The notes under the pieces: generated by a model
What the model was told of the DNA's origin: nothing
What the model saw: the letters and a program-made list of their open reading frames with translations, nothing else
Databases searched by the model: none
NCBI RefSeq assembly: GCF_020536995.1
Contig: NC_068366.1
Location: 21,712,299-21,776,298 of the forward strand
Length of the DNA stretch: 64,000 bases
Direction of reading: 5' to 3'
Origin: Dreissena polymorpha
Taxonomy: Eukaryota; Mollusca; Bivalvia; Myida; Dreissenidae
Translations under genes and position numbers: made by a program
Shown here: in pieces, positions 35,704-48,790 of the stretch
Layout of the letters: the number at the start of each line of letters is the position of its first letter
Position numbering within the stretch: the stretch's first letter is position 1

Positions 35704-36447
35704 GCACTTTGCTGACATTTTAGTGGGAAACACAAATACAACTGGGGAAAGAGAGTTTATAAAAAAAAAACATAGAAACGTTCAGAGTAGAATATCATTT
35801 TTACATTTCTATATTTGTATTGTTTTGAAAACATATTTTAAATTAAAACTGTTTACCAAATACAAGTTAAAAAATGTATAGTTATTAACGAAATTGCAAA
35901 GAAAGAGCCGACACATAAAAAGTCTTAAAACATGTGAACACTTACAACAATACGGAAGTTTTTCTTAAATAAGAAATACATGTATCTTTCGAAAACGTAA
36001 TAAAAAATAAATAGTCTACATTTTAAGTAAACCACTCAAATGCATGGCCCTTCACTGTGTCAAGGTGCTGACTCAAGATTCGAAATTATGTGAGTTAAGG
36101 TTTCTGTGTATAATTATACAGACTTTATTTGTAATAATACACGTTACGTGTTTTATTACAGATTGACTTACACAAGTTTTAAAAAGCGTTAAACTGTTTC
36201 TGTGTTGATATCCCCGTCAATAGATTTCACAATGGGCAACATTTCATTGTGTAATTTTTACACCGGCTCAAACAAAAAGCAATCAATACTTCATGCACAT
36301 TTGTACTGAGATTAATTCAACAGTCTTGAGCCCGATTCTGAATAACATTTTGAGAATTGTTAGCAAGTAAATGAAGTTAAACAGATATTTTATCTGAATA
36401 GAATCTTAGTTCCATTCATGTGCATTATCGATTTTTGAGTCAGCGTT
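34646..36447 (+). repeat. Module beta and start of gamma, copy C
   Basis: Forward match to 6,830-8,584, then to 13,650-13,719, then to 16,207-16,500, without the Academ-type element or the LINE. This is the empty-site reference for both. Includes the (TA)n run at 35,619-35,702. Confidence 0.75.
35619..35702. repeat. (TA)42 microsatellite
   Basis: Uninterrupted TA dinucleotides, about 84 bp. Confidence 0.95.
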
Positions 36448-36454
36448 TATTTCT

Positions 36455-39400
36455 GTTTTATTTATGTTTATTTCTGTCAGTGCAATTTACTAAATGGTCT
36501 TATAATAGTTACCGTCTTCATAAACAGATAAGATAATATATCATAATATATGTGTCATAATGTCTGGGGGCTCCAATGTCTTATTGCATAAATCACTGTA
36601 GCTAATTAGGAGTTTTATTACAACTGGCGACTCCCAACAGCAACTATTTAAAGACATGACAAAATTACAAACAATATTGTGCAGTAATAGGTAATTGTAT
36701 ACCGTTTAGAAATGGAAAAAATAATATATATAAGTTATAATACAAATAGTATAACTGAGTAGTGTAGATAGCATTAACGCTTATACATTGAGAAGGAAAA
36801 GGAAAGAAGTGAGAGAGTCGAGTTTCAGAATAAGAAATGTTGCGGTAAGAAAAGAAGCAGTTGCGTGACGGGGCATCGATAGCAGAATATGGTTTGTTAC
36901 CGAGATAGAGTAGAGTTAGACTATCTCTATGACTAGTCTATGATTATCTCGGATGAAAGACTAAACATGTTTGAATATTAATCGGTTTACATCATATGAC
37001 CCTTCATATAACACTCGACAGATTGTCAAAAGGGATAACTATGTTTTCTGTATAAATGGGGTATTGAAGAAAAAGTGATTTGTATATTCAACAGCTTGTT
37101 TGGAAGATACACGATTAATACATTAATTAGTACTCAAACCCTTGCACATTATTATTCGAAGTGTATGTGAGTTTGACCGTTTTCTTTATTTCAAACTTTT
37201 TTTTTTAATTTTTCAACCGAATATAAATGAAACATTAGTGCTATCGGATAAATGTCTCCTCCACAGTAATAAAGACATTGTGCACTTACGACAAGGGTCA
37301 TTATATTATTCGACTGATTGAACTTTCGGGTCGCGTTATCGCGTTTGTTGTTTTGTAACACTAACATCACTTGAACGATCTCTAGTTGAATGATTACATG
37401 TTAATGCACCGGATTGGGATTTACAGTTTTAGTCGCGATTGCATTGTTGTTTATACTCCTTGTCTACAGACATAGTTGGTAAGTCGATTGATTGCATGTT
37501 CATGTCAGTTAATTGAAGTTGAACGTCGGGCTTTTGTCTTTATTTGGTTCCAACTTTAAAGCAAGTATATATGATTATAATGTCAACATGTTTTGACAAT
37601 CAATCTTTGCCCAAAACATCAATTTGAACAAGGCATAGTTAATACAATTAATCAGAGTGTAATGGAACTATCAATCAAATAATGTTCAATCTAATGAAAC
37701 GCATTAGTGCCAGGTTACACCTAAACACACACGCTTACTCGTATTTGTTGCAGAACAAATGTGCCCGTGGCTTATAAACAATCTTAACAATCAATGACAA
37801 TTTCCCCACCGTAAACATGCCCAGTGTACAAACTTACTTTAAAGAATGTACACATTGTTTTTTCACATCAACATTCTTTCTTAGAAAAATAAGATTTAAA
37901 AGCGACAAATACGATCTAATTTAGAAATCATTTAACACAGTCGAAATCACAGACTGATGTTTAGAAAGATAAATTTATCGGTGAGACTCGCTTCAACATC
38001 CACTAAATGTTAAAATCACATTTTAATTTCATGCAGACGGAAATATCCTTTCCTTTTCGAGAGCATAACAATAATACTGTATAGTACGCTTTGGGGAACC
38101 AAACTGAATCTTAAATGGTCTATATTGCACGCCTGCGTGTGATAAATTGGCATATTAAAGACGAGCCTTGATGGCAATCGTTCTTGAAGGTGATTGGAAT
38201 GCATACAGTAATTGTTTTTTTTTTGCCTCGTAATAAAAATATGTCTAATGGCATGATTGAAAACGGTAAATTTAAATTCCTCCTCGACTTTCTTGCCTTC
38301 CTGTTAAGTATAGCCAGTGTGTAGGATCACGTGACTCTTTGGGAACCGTATGTGGTGATTATTTTCGAATAACTTTTTAAAACAAGTTTACTTAAGAATT
38401 TCAACTAGTGCACGGAAGAAAGAATGTTATGCTGCTTATTGCAATGTGAACTACATCAGAAATACTTTTTTTAATAAGAATGTATTCATGTTCAATAATT
38501 CTATGTGTATTGTATTCATTTATACGAGTATGCTTCACGCAACGTGAAATTTTGTCACCGATTTCAGACGTACATTGTGTATTGAAGGATTTATTCTTCG
38601 CGTTGCAACGCTTTATAATTTGCAGGTTTTTAAATCGACAACAGATGCATACAACGGTTATTTTAGAGCATGGTAATATTGAGTATTATTGTTTACTCAC
38701 ACATATCTTAACTACAACGAAAATTTGCGAATCTCAAACATTTGTTTTTATTTTGTCAATTTACCAATACGTGAAAAGGCCCCTTTAACGATACTTTCAA
38801 TTCTCCTACTGACCAGAGCTGCTTTGACATGTATATACACCGATAAATCGATTGTAAATGGCAAATTGAGACTTTCGTTATATTCTTAATCATTTGTTTC
38901 GATTATGTTGAATTTACTTTTAAAAAGTATTTGTTACTTGATTCTTCGTTATAATTCTTTTTGGCTTTGGTAAACGTTCGCAGATAAGGAACATGATCAA
39001 ATTAAAGATGGATTTTAGTAGAAACCATTACATATTCATTTGTTAAATCATGCTTCAACACACGGATACTGTTCATTGATAAGTCGACTTTTCAATCGCA
39101 ACGTAACAGCTGATACAATGTTATTATTGTACCCATACAAAGCATTTGAATAACTCTATCAGACTATTTTTGGAATAAAAATCAGTAGCGCTCTGGGAAA
39201 ACCGGTTTTAATAAGTCTCCATACAATACCATCCTATATATAGTGTGCATATTTCACAGACTAATCATTTTATTGTTCGTTTAAAGGAAATCACTTCTAA
39301 ACAAAAAGCCAGGCTAGGCGGAAAGTGACGTCTATGATTAGGCTGAGCTAATCTGGAACGATACTTTACCCGCACGAATAAAAAACCGGGTTTTCTCTGA

Positions 39401-40130
39401 GCTCGACTCAAATTGATTTCAGTGTGTAATGCAAATGGAAATGTTTAAATCTATTAGTTCAAGTTATTTTCGTTTACAATCATGTGTTTGACTTAAAGAA
39501 AGATTGTTTGCGAGGTTGATTCCATGAAAGAGACTATCCGTCAGCCAACTATGAAAGCTCGTTTCCGATTATTTGTTTGTAATTATAGTTCGTTTTATAT
39601 CGGATGTGTTCTTTTCTCGCCTATGTATATACATATAAGTAACATTGTGATATTGTTATATAATTGTCTTTTATTGGATACCAAAATATGGTAATAACAT
39701 AGAACATCTTGTGGTAGTTTGCTTTGATTATTGTAGTTGCTTTTATTCTGACATGTACATGTTTGCCATGTAAATGTGATTTAATACTCAGACAAATAAT
39801 ACTTCAGATTTTATTTTGCCTCGGTACTATCATAATTCCGCCTCTTTGAGTATTAATTTATACCAACTTTTATCACACTTATTATTCCGGCGGCCTCTAC
39901 CGAAAGCAAATACTGTACTTGAATATATTATTCTTTCATTCTACATTATTGTCTTAGCAGTGTTTATTAACGGGACATCGTCTTAAATCAACAACATCAT
40001 GACGTTATTGAGACATTCTGTTAGTTTCTTCAATAAATCAGGTGTACGTGGAAATATATAACTACCAAGAATGTTTAATCAAACACATACAATACTTAAG
40101 AAAAAACGGATTGAAAGATACGTGCAAGTT
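36455..40130 (-). repeat. Module alpha, copy D
   Basis: Reverse match to positions 3,360 down to 1, interrupted by a LINE 3' fragment at 36,655-37,088 where about 165 bp of alpha is missing. Together with copy C it forms a large inverted repeat with its turning point near 36,450. Confidence 0.75.
36655..37088 (-). mobile_element. LINE 3'-end fragment
   Basis: Matches 13,970-14,420 (shared words GTTTAGAAATGG, TATCTCGGATGAAAGACT, ACGGGGCATCG). This is the 3' UTR and last codons of the same LINE family as at 13,730-16,196. It sits at a different module site, so it is a separate, very short insertion or a piece moved by rearrangement. Confidence 0.65.
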
Positions 40131-42100
40131 ATGGTATTGAGAAAAAAATGGTTTGAACATGTTGGTTATGTTTTGAGTAATATAGTTAAGAAACGATGCA
40201 TCATACACACATAATTTGTTCGTCAAGAGCTTTTAAATACCGTTCTTTTTAGGAAGCACATTCTTAGGATATCCGGACTTACTTGGAAACATAATCCACC
40301 GCATATGATTTATTGATAAATAACCATCGTTTTATCGATTAAAACACAGTAACTTATTTTCGATATTATTTGACAAAGCTTTGATTCATCAGTTATAATA
40401 TCGTTGTAAATTCGACTTATTTTCATTTCAGTCATAAGGATTTTTGAAATCGCTTTGGTGCAATATCACGAAATCGGTTGTTATCTCAACATGTTTATTG
40501 ATATTGCCAAAACAGTGTCGTTGTGTAGGGTAAATTATTAATCTAAAACGAATGACATGTAAACATATACTGTTTAAATAAACGTAACTATAAGACCTGT
40601 AATTTATTCTATTTTAAGCGGCTGAGTTCAAAATATATGGATATAAACTGAGGAGATAAAAGTACGGGACAACCGATTCACAGTTTCCAAGTAAACATAC
40701 ATACCATTTGGTACCCATGAGTATTTTCAATATTGAAAATAACTCTGGTTAAGATCTAAACATCACTACCTACAATAAAATCAATCATCGACGTTGTTTT
40801 TAATCTCATTTAAGGTAACATCTTTCTCCTCGCACACTTAATACTTTCAAATAACACTTTTTTAACAAGCAAGCGCACGTGGACTGTGTGTTGATGCGGT
40901 TGTCATTTAAGATTGTTATAATAACATGACACTTCACGAACAGGTCTTATATTTAATGGAGTTATGATGCTCTTTTCAATTTTATTTGCGAGTTCTCTGT
41001 CGGCAAATGATTCGTTTAACGTCGAAGACAATTAGCTACACGGCCACATGTCGTTAGTAATTACTGTTAACCTATCAGTTGGATTTCCTGTATCCGAGTC
41101 GCGATCTCAGTAAGCTGATCATACTGGGAATTCTGTTAACCCTTTGCATGCTGGGAAATTTGTAGTCTGCTAAAATGTCGTCAGCTGAATTTCTAAAATT
41201 AGTATTTTCTTTGATTTTTTTTCAAAGAATACTATCAGAATAGCAAACAGTTTGGATCCTTATAAAACGCCACGTTCTGTGGCGTCTCATCTGGATCCAA
41301 ACTGTTTGCAAAGGTCTTCAAAATTCGGTTGCAGCACTCAAAGGGTTAAACTATGGCAAACCCGAAGCTTCTTCAAACATAAACTTATGATTAATACACA
41401 TGAATTAAATTCAAATACTAATTGATGTCCCATAAAAAACTCATGCTTGCATTTGTATGCAGCATTGATGTGTACACTGTCCCTTATTGTGATTGTTATA
41501 ATTGGAATTAAAGAAAAGTTGCCGATTTTATGGTTATGCAATATAACAATGATTATTAGTGTTTTGTAACTATTGCAATATTGAGACAACTACATTATAA
41601 AATATATTGAATGTTAAATAATACAAACAAAAATACTTCATCGTAATATGTGTGTTGTGGTCATCGTCTAAATGTGTCATTACATAAATCCATAAATCTT
41701 ATCTAATGCATTTTTCTGTGGAACCTATTAGGTTGATTAGTGCTGATTACATCTCGTATAATGAACTGTATTGTATTGCTACTCATTTCAAGAAATGAGC
41801 CCATGTACACTAATCACTGTACAACGAACGCTTATTCAGAGATCACTAACGCACAGGAATGGAACTATGATTCTATTAGGATAAAGATATCTGTATTTTC
41901 AACTTCTTTGACTTTCACACACTTCTAAAAATGTAAATCAGAATGGGGCTCAAGACTGTGATATTAATCACATTACACATATGCATAAAGTATTGAATTG
42001 CTTGCTGTTTGTTCGAGCCGGTGTAAACATCACGCAATGAAATATTGCCAATTTTGAAATTTGATTGACAGGGACATCAACACAGCATTAGCTTAATATA
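40131..42100 (-). repeat. Module gamma, copy D
   Basis: Reverse match to 18,260-16,230. It lacks the TTAGGG-like hairpin but holds the TTAA-flanked MITE, the opposite of copy A. It ends at the LINE insertion point at 42,101. Confidence 0.75.
41140..41345. mobile_element. piggyBac-type MITE
   Basis: A 206-bp element between TTAA at 41,136-41,139 and TTAA at 41,346-41,349. The ends are CCCTTTGCATGCTGG and, inverted, CCCTTTGAGTGCTGC. Copies A (about 16,990) and E (about 29,810) show the empty site. The inside has nested hairpins: GCAAACAGTTTGGATCC (41,243-41,259) pairs with 41,293-41,309, enclosing ACGCCAC/GTGGCGT. TTAA duplication with CCC-starting ends is the hallmark of piggyBac elements. 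Confidence 0.8.
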
Positions 42101-42219
42101 GCTTAATGGATATTAGAAGGGGAGGTGATCGATAGTGGACGTGTTTACATCGGCTCTGTTAAAAATTAAAATTATAACATCTTCAAACTTTATTTAAACT
42201 CAAGAGGTACACAGAAACC

Positions 42220-43516
42220 ATGTCAAGCCAGTACAGAGGTAAATATGCCCCAATAAGTGACGAAAACAGTTGGCAAACAAGAGAAACTAAACGAAGACGC
42301 CGGGCAACTAGCAGTTCGTCCACGAAGGACTCACCTCACCCACTCCAAGGTGACTTTAGCGTACACGAAACTGTAAAAACAACACGCGAACAGTTTTCTG
42401 AAATGAACATTGAGCACAAACTGACATGTCTGTTTGATATGATCTCTTCAAATAATTCATTAAATCATAAATTTGAATGCTTGAACCAAAACTTCATCCG
42501 CTCACAAGCAATTCACGACATTAGGGAGGCCCGTCTGAAGCTTCTAGAGTATAAAAGCATTGACATGGAAGCCCGTTCTCTTCGAACTAACTTGATATTT
42601 AGCGGCCATCACGAGTCTGAAAGCGGATGGCAACGAAGACCCTCTCCGCATCATCCGCGAGTTCATCAACAACAAACTAAATATGGACTCTGCAAGAGTT
42701 GGAATTGTCGAGGCTCGTCGGATAGGCCGGCGCATTGTAGCCCGGTCCCAAGGACCACCACGTTGTAGGGCCATCCTTGTTACCTTCACAGACCTGCGTG
42801 ACGTGAACGCCATAATGGACAACGCAAAGTTGTTACGTGGAACATCTTTTGGTATATCTCGTGACTATCCCCGCGAAATAAGCGACGCCCGTAAGCAACT
42901 GTGGCCAGAGTTCAAAGCGGCGCGAGATAAATACGGTGCTCAGAACGTCAAACTGGTCTTCCCTGCTGCCCTGATGATCCGCGGAGAAACAGTAAATAAC
43001 TTTTTCCCAGATTGGCATAGCACGCTCCGTGGTTCTAGAAACGCCGATGTGACGGCACATGTGGAACAGCGGTTCCAGCAACTAACGACGTGCCTACCTC
43101 CACAAGCGGCAAAAGAATGCGTTGACGCGCACCAGGTCACACAGGAATCAGGGGTCAAGGCGCGCTCAGAGCAGCGCCACAACCAATTTCCATCCGGAAT
43201 TTCCCACGAATTGAGAGAGTCATGCGTTGAGCCGGGCAAGCACACACAGGAACCAGAGCACATCGACAGCGCATCGGACGGATCAGACCAGGAAACCACA
43301 CCGGAGGCCCAGCGATCCGCAAACACTAATTCGGGCGACGCGTCACATGCCAGCAAGGGGAAGAGGCCCGCGCGCGTCACAAATTCAGAACCGGGTTACT
43401 TGATGAAGGTTCACCCAGCCATGCCCAGCATGTCTTCAAAGTCTCCAACCAACCGCACCGAAGACAAAGCGCCATCTGACAGCAACATCAACCTGATCCA
43501 ATCCTCTATCGTCTAG
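42220..43516 (+). pseudogene. LINE ORF1 protein (RNA-binding)
   Basis: Starts MSSQYRGKYAPISDENSWQT, with a basic patch (KRRRRATSSSS), then a helical stretch (EMNIEHKLTCLFDMISSNNS, ...ARLKLLEYKSIDMEARSLR) and NLIFSG, the usual start of an RRM-like fold in LINE ORF1. A one-base frame change near 42,620 moves the rest to the frame with DSARVGIVEARRIGRR, RAILVTFTDLRDVNAIMDNA and DYPREISDARKQLWPEFKAA, matching the RRM and C-terminal domain. The tail (43,080-43,510) is polar and low-complexity. It presumably coats LINE RNA. It ends in TAG at 43,514. Confidence 0.75.
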
Positions 43517-44690
43517 GGACACACGGGGAATGTGGCATTTTGTGATCGATGTCTCAAGATACCGTGCTCCTCCTCTAAAACGCACTGTGAACATGTTCAA
43601 GTCCCGTATTTCTCCGAAACTAGGAACGCTAATGAAATCGCTCCTGAAAAAAGGAAACCATGTGACAAAATATGTAATAGTTATGATTCATCGCCAAATA
43701 TACTGAAAATTGGCTCCCTAAATGTATGTGGCCTAAAAACTAGATCCAAATTTCCCGACTTTGTAGAAGCTGTGAAAATGTTTGATATACTATGTGTCCA
43801 GGAAACCAAACTTGACCAGTACGATCTTGTTTCTGTACCCGATTATTCTTTTTTGTCAAAACCGAGACAAGACAAATACAAACGAAAGTCAGGCGGTCTG
43901 GGATTTTTTGTTAACAACAATCTGAAAAAAATGTTTAATTTGACTACTTTAGAATCTAATTGTGAATACGTATACTGGTTAAATGTATGTGACGGAATTG
44001 ACAGTTATGTTATTGGTAACATTTATATTCCACCCGAAAAATCGCGTTTCTATAACGATGACGAATTATTCGCGCTTGAAACAGAAATAACCTCAAAATG
44101 TCTTCAATATGATAAACTCATTCTAACTGGTGATACAAATTGCCATACATCAAACTTGCCGGATTACACAATTATAGACAACTTTCTATGTGACCATTTC
44201 CACCTTGAAGAAAATACACTCTCCCCCTGTAACAATGTAGACTTACTGGAACAATTGCATATCCCCATTACACGCAAATCCCAGTGCACTAAAGTTAATA
44301 AAACCGGAACCAAGTTACTGGAAATATGTAAACTGAATAATTTACTTATCTTAAACGGGCGGTTAGGCAATGACTCTACTATCGGGAAATTCACATTCCG
44401 TAATACATCGGTTTATAGATTATACAATTTCAACACCCCAAATTTTACACCAGTTTAAAGAATTTGAAATTATTGAACTCGACGGGCTATACTCTGATGG
44501 TCACTGCTTGCAATCTATGTCTTTACAAATATCACATAAATCAAAACAAACAGCCAAAATTGATCAAGAAGGCAAACATAACTGCCGGTTACCCAAGTGG
44601 AAATCGATAAAAGAGCAGGAATTCGTCAATAATCTAAATGACACAAAACTAGCCGAAATAACGAATATGTTAAACAATTGTCCTAAATGA
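43517..44690 (+). pseudogene. LINE ORF2, AP-endonuclease domain
   Basis: The catalytic motifs of the exonuclease-endonuclease-phosphatase fold are all visible: LNVCGLKTR (Asn), CVQETKLDQ (Glu), LILTGDTNCHTS (Asp, Asn) and YSDGHCLQ (the SDH-type motif). A Cys-rich stretch precedes it (FCDRCLKIPCSSSKTHCEHV). There is no ATG near its start: the frame is the same as that of ORF1, separated by one TAG. A frame change near 44,413 splits the domain before the last motif. This domain would nick target DNA for insertion. Confidence 0.8.
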
Positions 44691-44699
44691 TAAAATCAA

Positions 44700-46024
44700 A
44701 CCCTATTTAAACGACGTTAGTGATAAAATATCAAAACTATTCATTGAATCCGCTAAAACTACATTCAATCACAATATTATAATAATAATAATAACCATAC
44801 AAGAATGACATGCCCTAAAAATAATATATTGCACAAACCATGGTTCGGGCCTCAATGCCGGTCTGCTCGCAATAAATATAATATTGCTCGTAAGGCGTAT
44901 CATATAAACAAATCCGATCAAAACAAACACAAGTTAAACACCGCAAGTCGCCACTACAAGCACGTGCTTAATACCTTTATCCGCAAACACAAATACACTG
45001 CGGACAAAAAATTACGCACCCTAAGCTCAAAACAGCCTAGTGATTACTGGAAGTATCTCAATAGCCTAAACACAAAAACAATGTGACAAAAGCCCAACCA
45101 TTGAACAATTTTACGATTTTTTTAAAAACACAAACTCTACCACTTATACTAACGAAACACTCCCAGCAATGGACGACACATACACGCCTGTCATACACAC
45201 AGTTGAAACCCTAAATAGACCGATTACAGCGCAAGAAATCCAAAAAATGATTGTTAAACTTAAAAATAGTAAAGCGTCTTCAGAAAACGACAATATATTA
45301 AATGAATTTATAAAGAGCACATCGCATATCATGCTTCCAGTGTATTGTAACCTCTTCAACATAATTCTAAACACCGGTGAATTACCAGACACATGGCTGA
45401 TTGGCACCATAAAACCGATTTACAAAAACAAAGGATCAAACACTGAACCTTGTAATTACCTGCCCCATAACAATTCTAAGCTGCCTAGGAAAATTATTCA
45501 CCTCTGCTATTAACCAACGTATTAATTCATTCCTGATTGAAAATAAATTACTCAACGAAAACCAGGCAGGATTTCGTGCAGGATATTCAACAAATGATCA
45601 CATACTTCCATTAAACATATTAATTCAAAAATTAAGATCCGAAAAGCGGAAACTATTTTGTTCATTTGTTGATTTCTCTGCTGCATTCGACTCAATTTGG
45701 AGAGCAGGCTTGTGGTTTAAAATGTTCAAACAAGGAATAAGAGGAAAAGTATTTGAAGTTATAAGAAATATGTATGCAAATATTAAATCATGCGTCTCAT
45801 CAAATGGCAATACATCCCCTATGTTCTACAGCTCGTGTGGTGTTCGCCAAGGCGGAAAATTTATCCCCCATACTGTTCTCAATGTACTTAAACGATATTG
45901 AAGACTATCTAAAACTACATAGTACAGGAATTGACATGGAAGTTCTTTCTAGAGATACCACATACTTTGTGCAGTTGCTCGTCCTGCTATATGCAGATGA
46001 CACAATAATATTTGGCCAGACCGA
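44700..46024 (+). pseudogene. LINE ORF2, reverse transcriptase domain
   Basis: Read over several frames: NILHKPWFGPQCRSARNKYN (44,820s), the RT entry (EIQKMIVKLKNSKASSENDN, LPDTWLIGTIKPIYKNKGSN), NENQAGFRAGYSTNDHI, then FVDFSAAFDSIWR with the first catalytic Asp, GVRQGG..LSPILFSMYLNDIE, and the catalytic LYADDTIIF (YADD at 45,990-46,001). Frame changes lie near 45,100, 45,470, 45,860 and 46,020. Confidence 0.8.
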
Positions 46025-47161
46025 TTGGATTTTAATAATAGCCTTAGACTTTTTTATGACTATTGCCAAGAATGGAAATTGAATATAAACTACTCTAAAA
46101 CTAAAGTTATAGTCTTTGGAACAAATAAACCAAACAAATACAGGTTCTTTATTAACAACCAATTCATTGCAACTGTAAAAGAATGTAAATATTTAGGAGT
46201 CGTTTTTACTTCCTCTGGAAGTTTCCTGAATTGTAAAAGACATTTAATAGCCCAAGCCAATAAAGCGATGTTTAGTCTATTGTCACGAATCAACAATTTA
46301 GACCTTCCCATTGATTTACAAATTAAATTATTTGACCATACAATCCTGCCAATCTTAACATACGGATGTGAAATTTGGGGGTACGAAAACCTAGATATTA
46401 TTGAAAAATTTCACTGTAACTTTCTTCGAAGGATAACCAACACAAAAGTGTCTACCCCAAAATACTGTCTTTATGCTGAATTGTGTCGATATCCGCTAGA
46501 TATCGTAATAAAAACGAGAATGATAAAATATTGGAATAAAATTGTCTTGGAAAAAAGTGATAAACTATCCCATCTTACATACAAATATACACTTAACTCT
46601 CAATTAAATTTTAAATGGACAGAAAGTATCAACAATATTTTGAATTCCACTGGTCTCTCGCATGTTTGGTTGCAGCAAGAAAATACTATTTCTAAAACCA
46701 TCCATAATAATGTTAGGAAAGTCTTAATTGATCAATTCATTCAAAACTGGCGGTCACAACTAGAAGTATCCTCCAAAGGTCAAATGTATGCGCTTTTTAA
46801 AGAAAACACACAGATAGAAAAATATTTGTTAATTTTACCTGAGTCCTTAAGACTAAGCATGCTGCACTTCCGAACGGGAATCATCGACTCCCAGTAGAAG
46901 ACCGGTCGTTTCGCTCAACCGTTTATTCCTCACGAAAACCGTAAATGTACTCTCTGCAAAAAAAATGTTATCGGTGACGAGATGCATTACCTTCTAATAT
47001 GCCCGTTCTTTAACGCGAAAAGAGCTAAATACATCCCCCGTAAATATCGGGTACATCGGAATGTTATCAAATTCAAAAATCTTATGTGTGTAACCAGTCC
47101 TTGTATATTACGAAATTTGGCACAATTTATGAAATCCATAATACACTTTTTCAAACGCTAA
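46025..47161 (+). pseudogene. LINE ORF2, thumb and C-terminal knuckle
   Basis: A 290-codon frame with KLNINYSKTKVIVFG, CKYLGVVFTSSGSF and LPILTYGCEIWGYENLDIIE, the segments that follow YADD in LINE proteins. A TAG at 46,895 interrupts it, after which the same frame continues with KCTLCKKNVIGDEMHYLLIC (C-x2-C ... H-x4-C) and ends FFKR and TAA at 47,159-47,161. The Cys/His knuckle is typical of LINE C-termini. Confidence 0.8.
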
Positions 47162-48780
47162 TAATAAAATACTGCTTAATGTTATATAAACCAACAACGT
47201 ATTACTCTTTACGACTATAAATAGTTTTTTGGCTATAATTTTCCTGGATTCTACGAAAAAAATAGTTTGTCTCTGTACTAAACCTAATATATGCAGGAAC
47301 AAAGCCATCAAAGTCATATCCATACACCAAATGTTAACTCCGTCATTTAATGAGCAAGTTATAAAAATGTACTTACTATTGCACGGCGCATTATGGTTAA
47401 ACACGTTGCCGGTTTTTAATCCTTCACTAAATTGCAAACACAGTGCTGGTATCAAAATGCTGTACACGATACGCTTAGCCGAACACTCAAAATACTCCTG
47501 TCACCTTATCAATGAAATTCCTCACTTACTATCGACCAATTAAAAGTTAACATCCCTCACTGCATGTGGGCCCACTGAATGATATACACTATACCTTTAA
47601 AACACGATCCTTGTATAGCGCAATACTTAACCATGATGTACATCAGTGTCTTAAATACATTATAGTATACTATAATATGAAATATTACTTCCCGCATTAA
47701 ATGAAACAAAAACCTACATAATGTAACCCCTTGGCTACCCTCCTATAACTTTCTTTCGATGGGAGAGTGCCAGAATGGGGTGAGCTATATTTAAAATTAC
47801 TCCCACGCAGTATAGTGCACAAAATAGTAAAGGACCCGCGTTTCCCTGATCGTAAAATGATATATATCTAGTACCTCATCGTTGGTCTCTTACCGATCGT
47901 GCGCGCTTGGTTTAAATGAATATATTATTCTACAATAAAAAATGTTATACCATATGATTCGTGTAATAACCTGAAATTAAACTTTTGCTTATAATACATT
48001 TCTGTGTAGGCAATACATAATGTGTTATAATGATGGCTGTATGTTTTACTCTATGTCTTACTGCCGAATCGATGTAAGCTGTATTTATTTCCTTGCAAAT
48101 AATGTTCCTTTTTTGTCAAAGTTATGTCTGTAGACAACAACTAAATATAATCGATATGTAAGTGACTTCTTATACAAAGTGCTTGAATGGCTCCACCTTT
48201 GGATCTTCCTTTTTGTAGTTCATTTACATAAGTTCTTTATTTATTGATGTTGCATATCTAAATGATTACTTTGTTGTTGTTGTTGTTGTTCTGTCTTTAT
48301 TTTGTGATGCTATTTACCATTTTCTTTTTTCTCTAATCATTACGAAATATTGCTGATTATAACTGACGTTAATGCAATTGTATTAACCTTTATGCACAAT
48401 GTCGTCGTTGTCTTGATTAACTTGTCCCTTTTGTAACCACAAAGTCTTGAAGTATTTTCACCAGACTATTGCTTATTTGGGACGTCTAGTTTTGTCCATT
48501 TTTCAATTTTTTTTTTTGTATACTACCTTCACATTCGTTAACTGTAAAATGATATCCTCCTATAAGCGCTTTTAACAGCTGAGTAGCTGATTAAACACCA
48601 AAGATCACCTTCCCCACAACACCATTTCTTATAGTTTTTCTCTGACGGATTTCCCAATGTTCCATGAAACTGTAATGACACAATATATGTATATGCTCAC
48701 CTGTTGTCACGATACATGTATGTTCATTGTATTATGTGACCTGTGAAACATAATAAAGATTTGTTCTGTTCTGTTCTGTT
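47162..48780 (+). other. LINE 3' untranslated region
   Basis: No conserved frame. Contains a (TTG)n run at 48,271-48,290. Ends AATAAAGATTTG plus about four TTCTG units, a simple-repeat tail rather than poly(A). Confidence 0.7.
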
Positions 48781-48790
48781 CTTAACGATA

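Larger units (their letters stand above)
42101..48780 (+). mobile_element. Nearly full-length two-ORF LINE, decayed
   Basis: About 6.7 kb: short 5' UTR (42,101-42,219), ORF1 (42,220-43,516), ORF2 with endonuclease and reverse transcriptase (43,517-47,161), a 1.6-kb 3' UTR and a 3' end AATAAAGATTTG followed by a TTCTG tandem tail. Flanked by an imperfect duplication, CTTAATATA (42,092-42,100) and CTTAACGATA (48,781-48,790). The uninterrupted target is visible in copies A and C. Around six frame changes and at least one in-frame stop break ORF2. The clade is unsure; the gene order and C-terminal region recall I/Nimb-like or CR1-like elements. Confidence 0.85.

Noticed and set aside
35559-35741. 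60-codon minus-strand frame (poly-YI)
   Set aside because: Translation of the (TA)n microsatellite.
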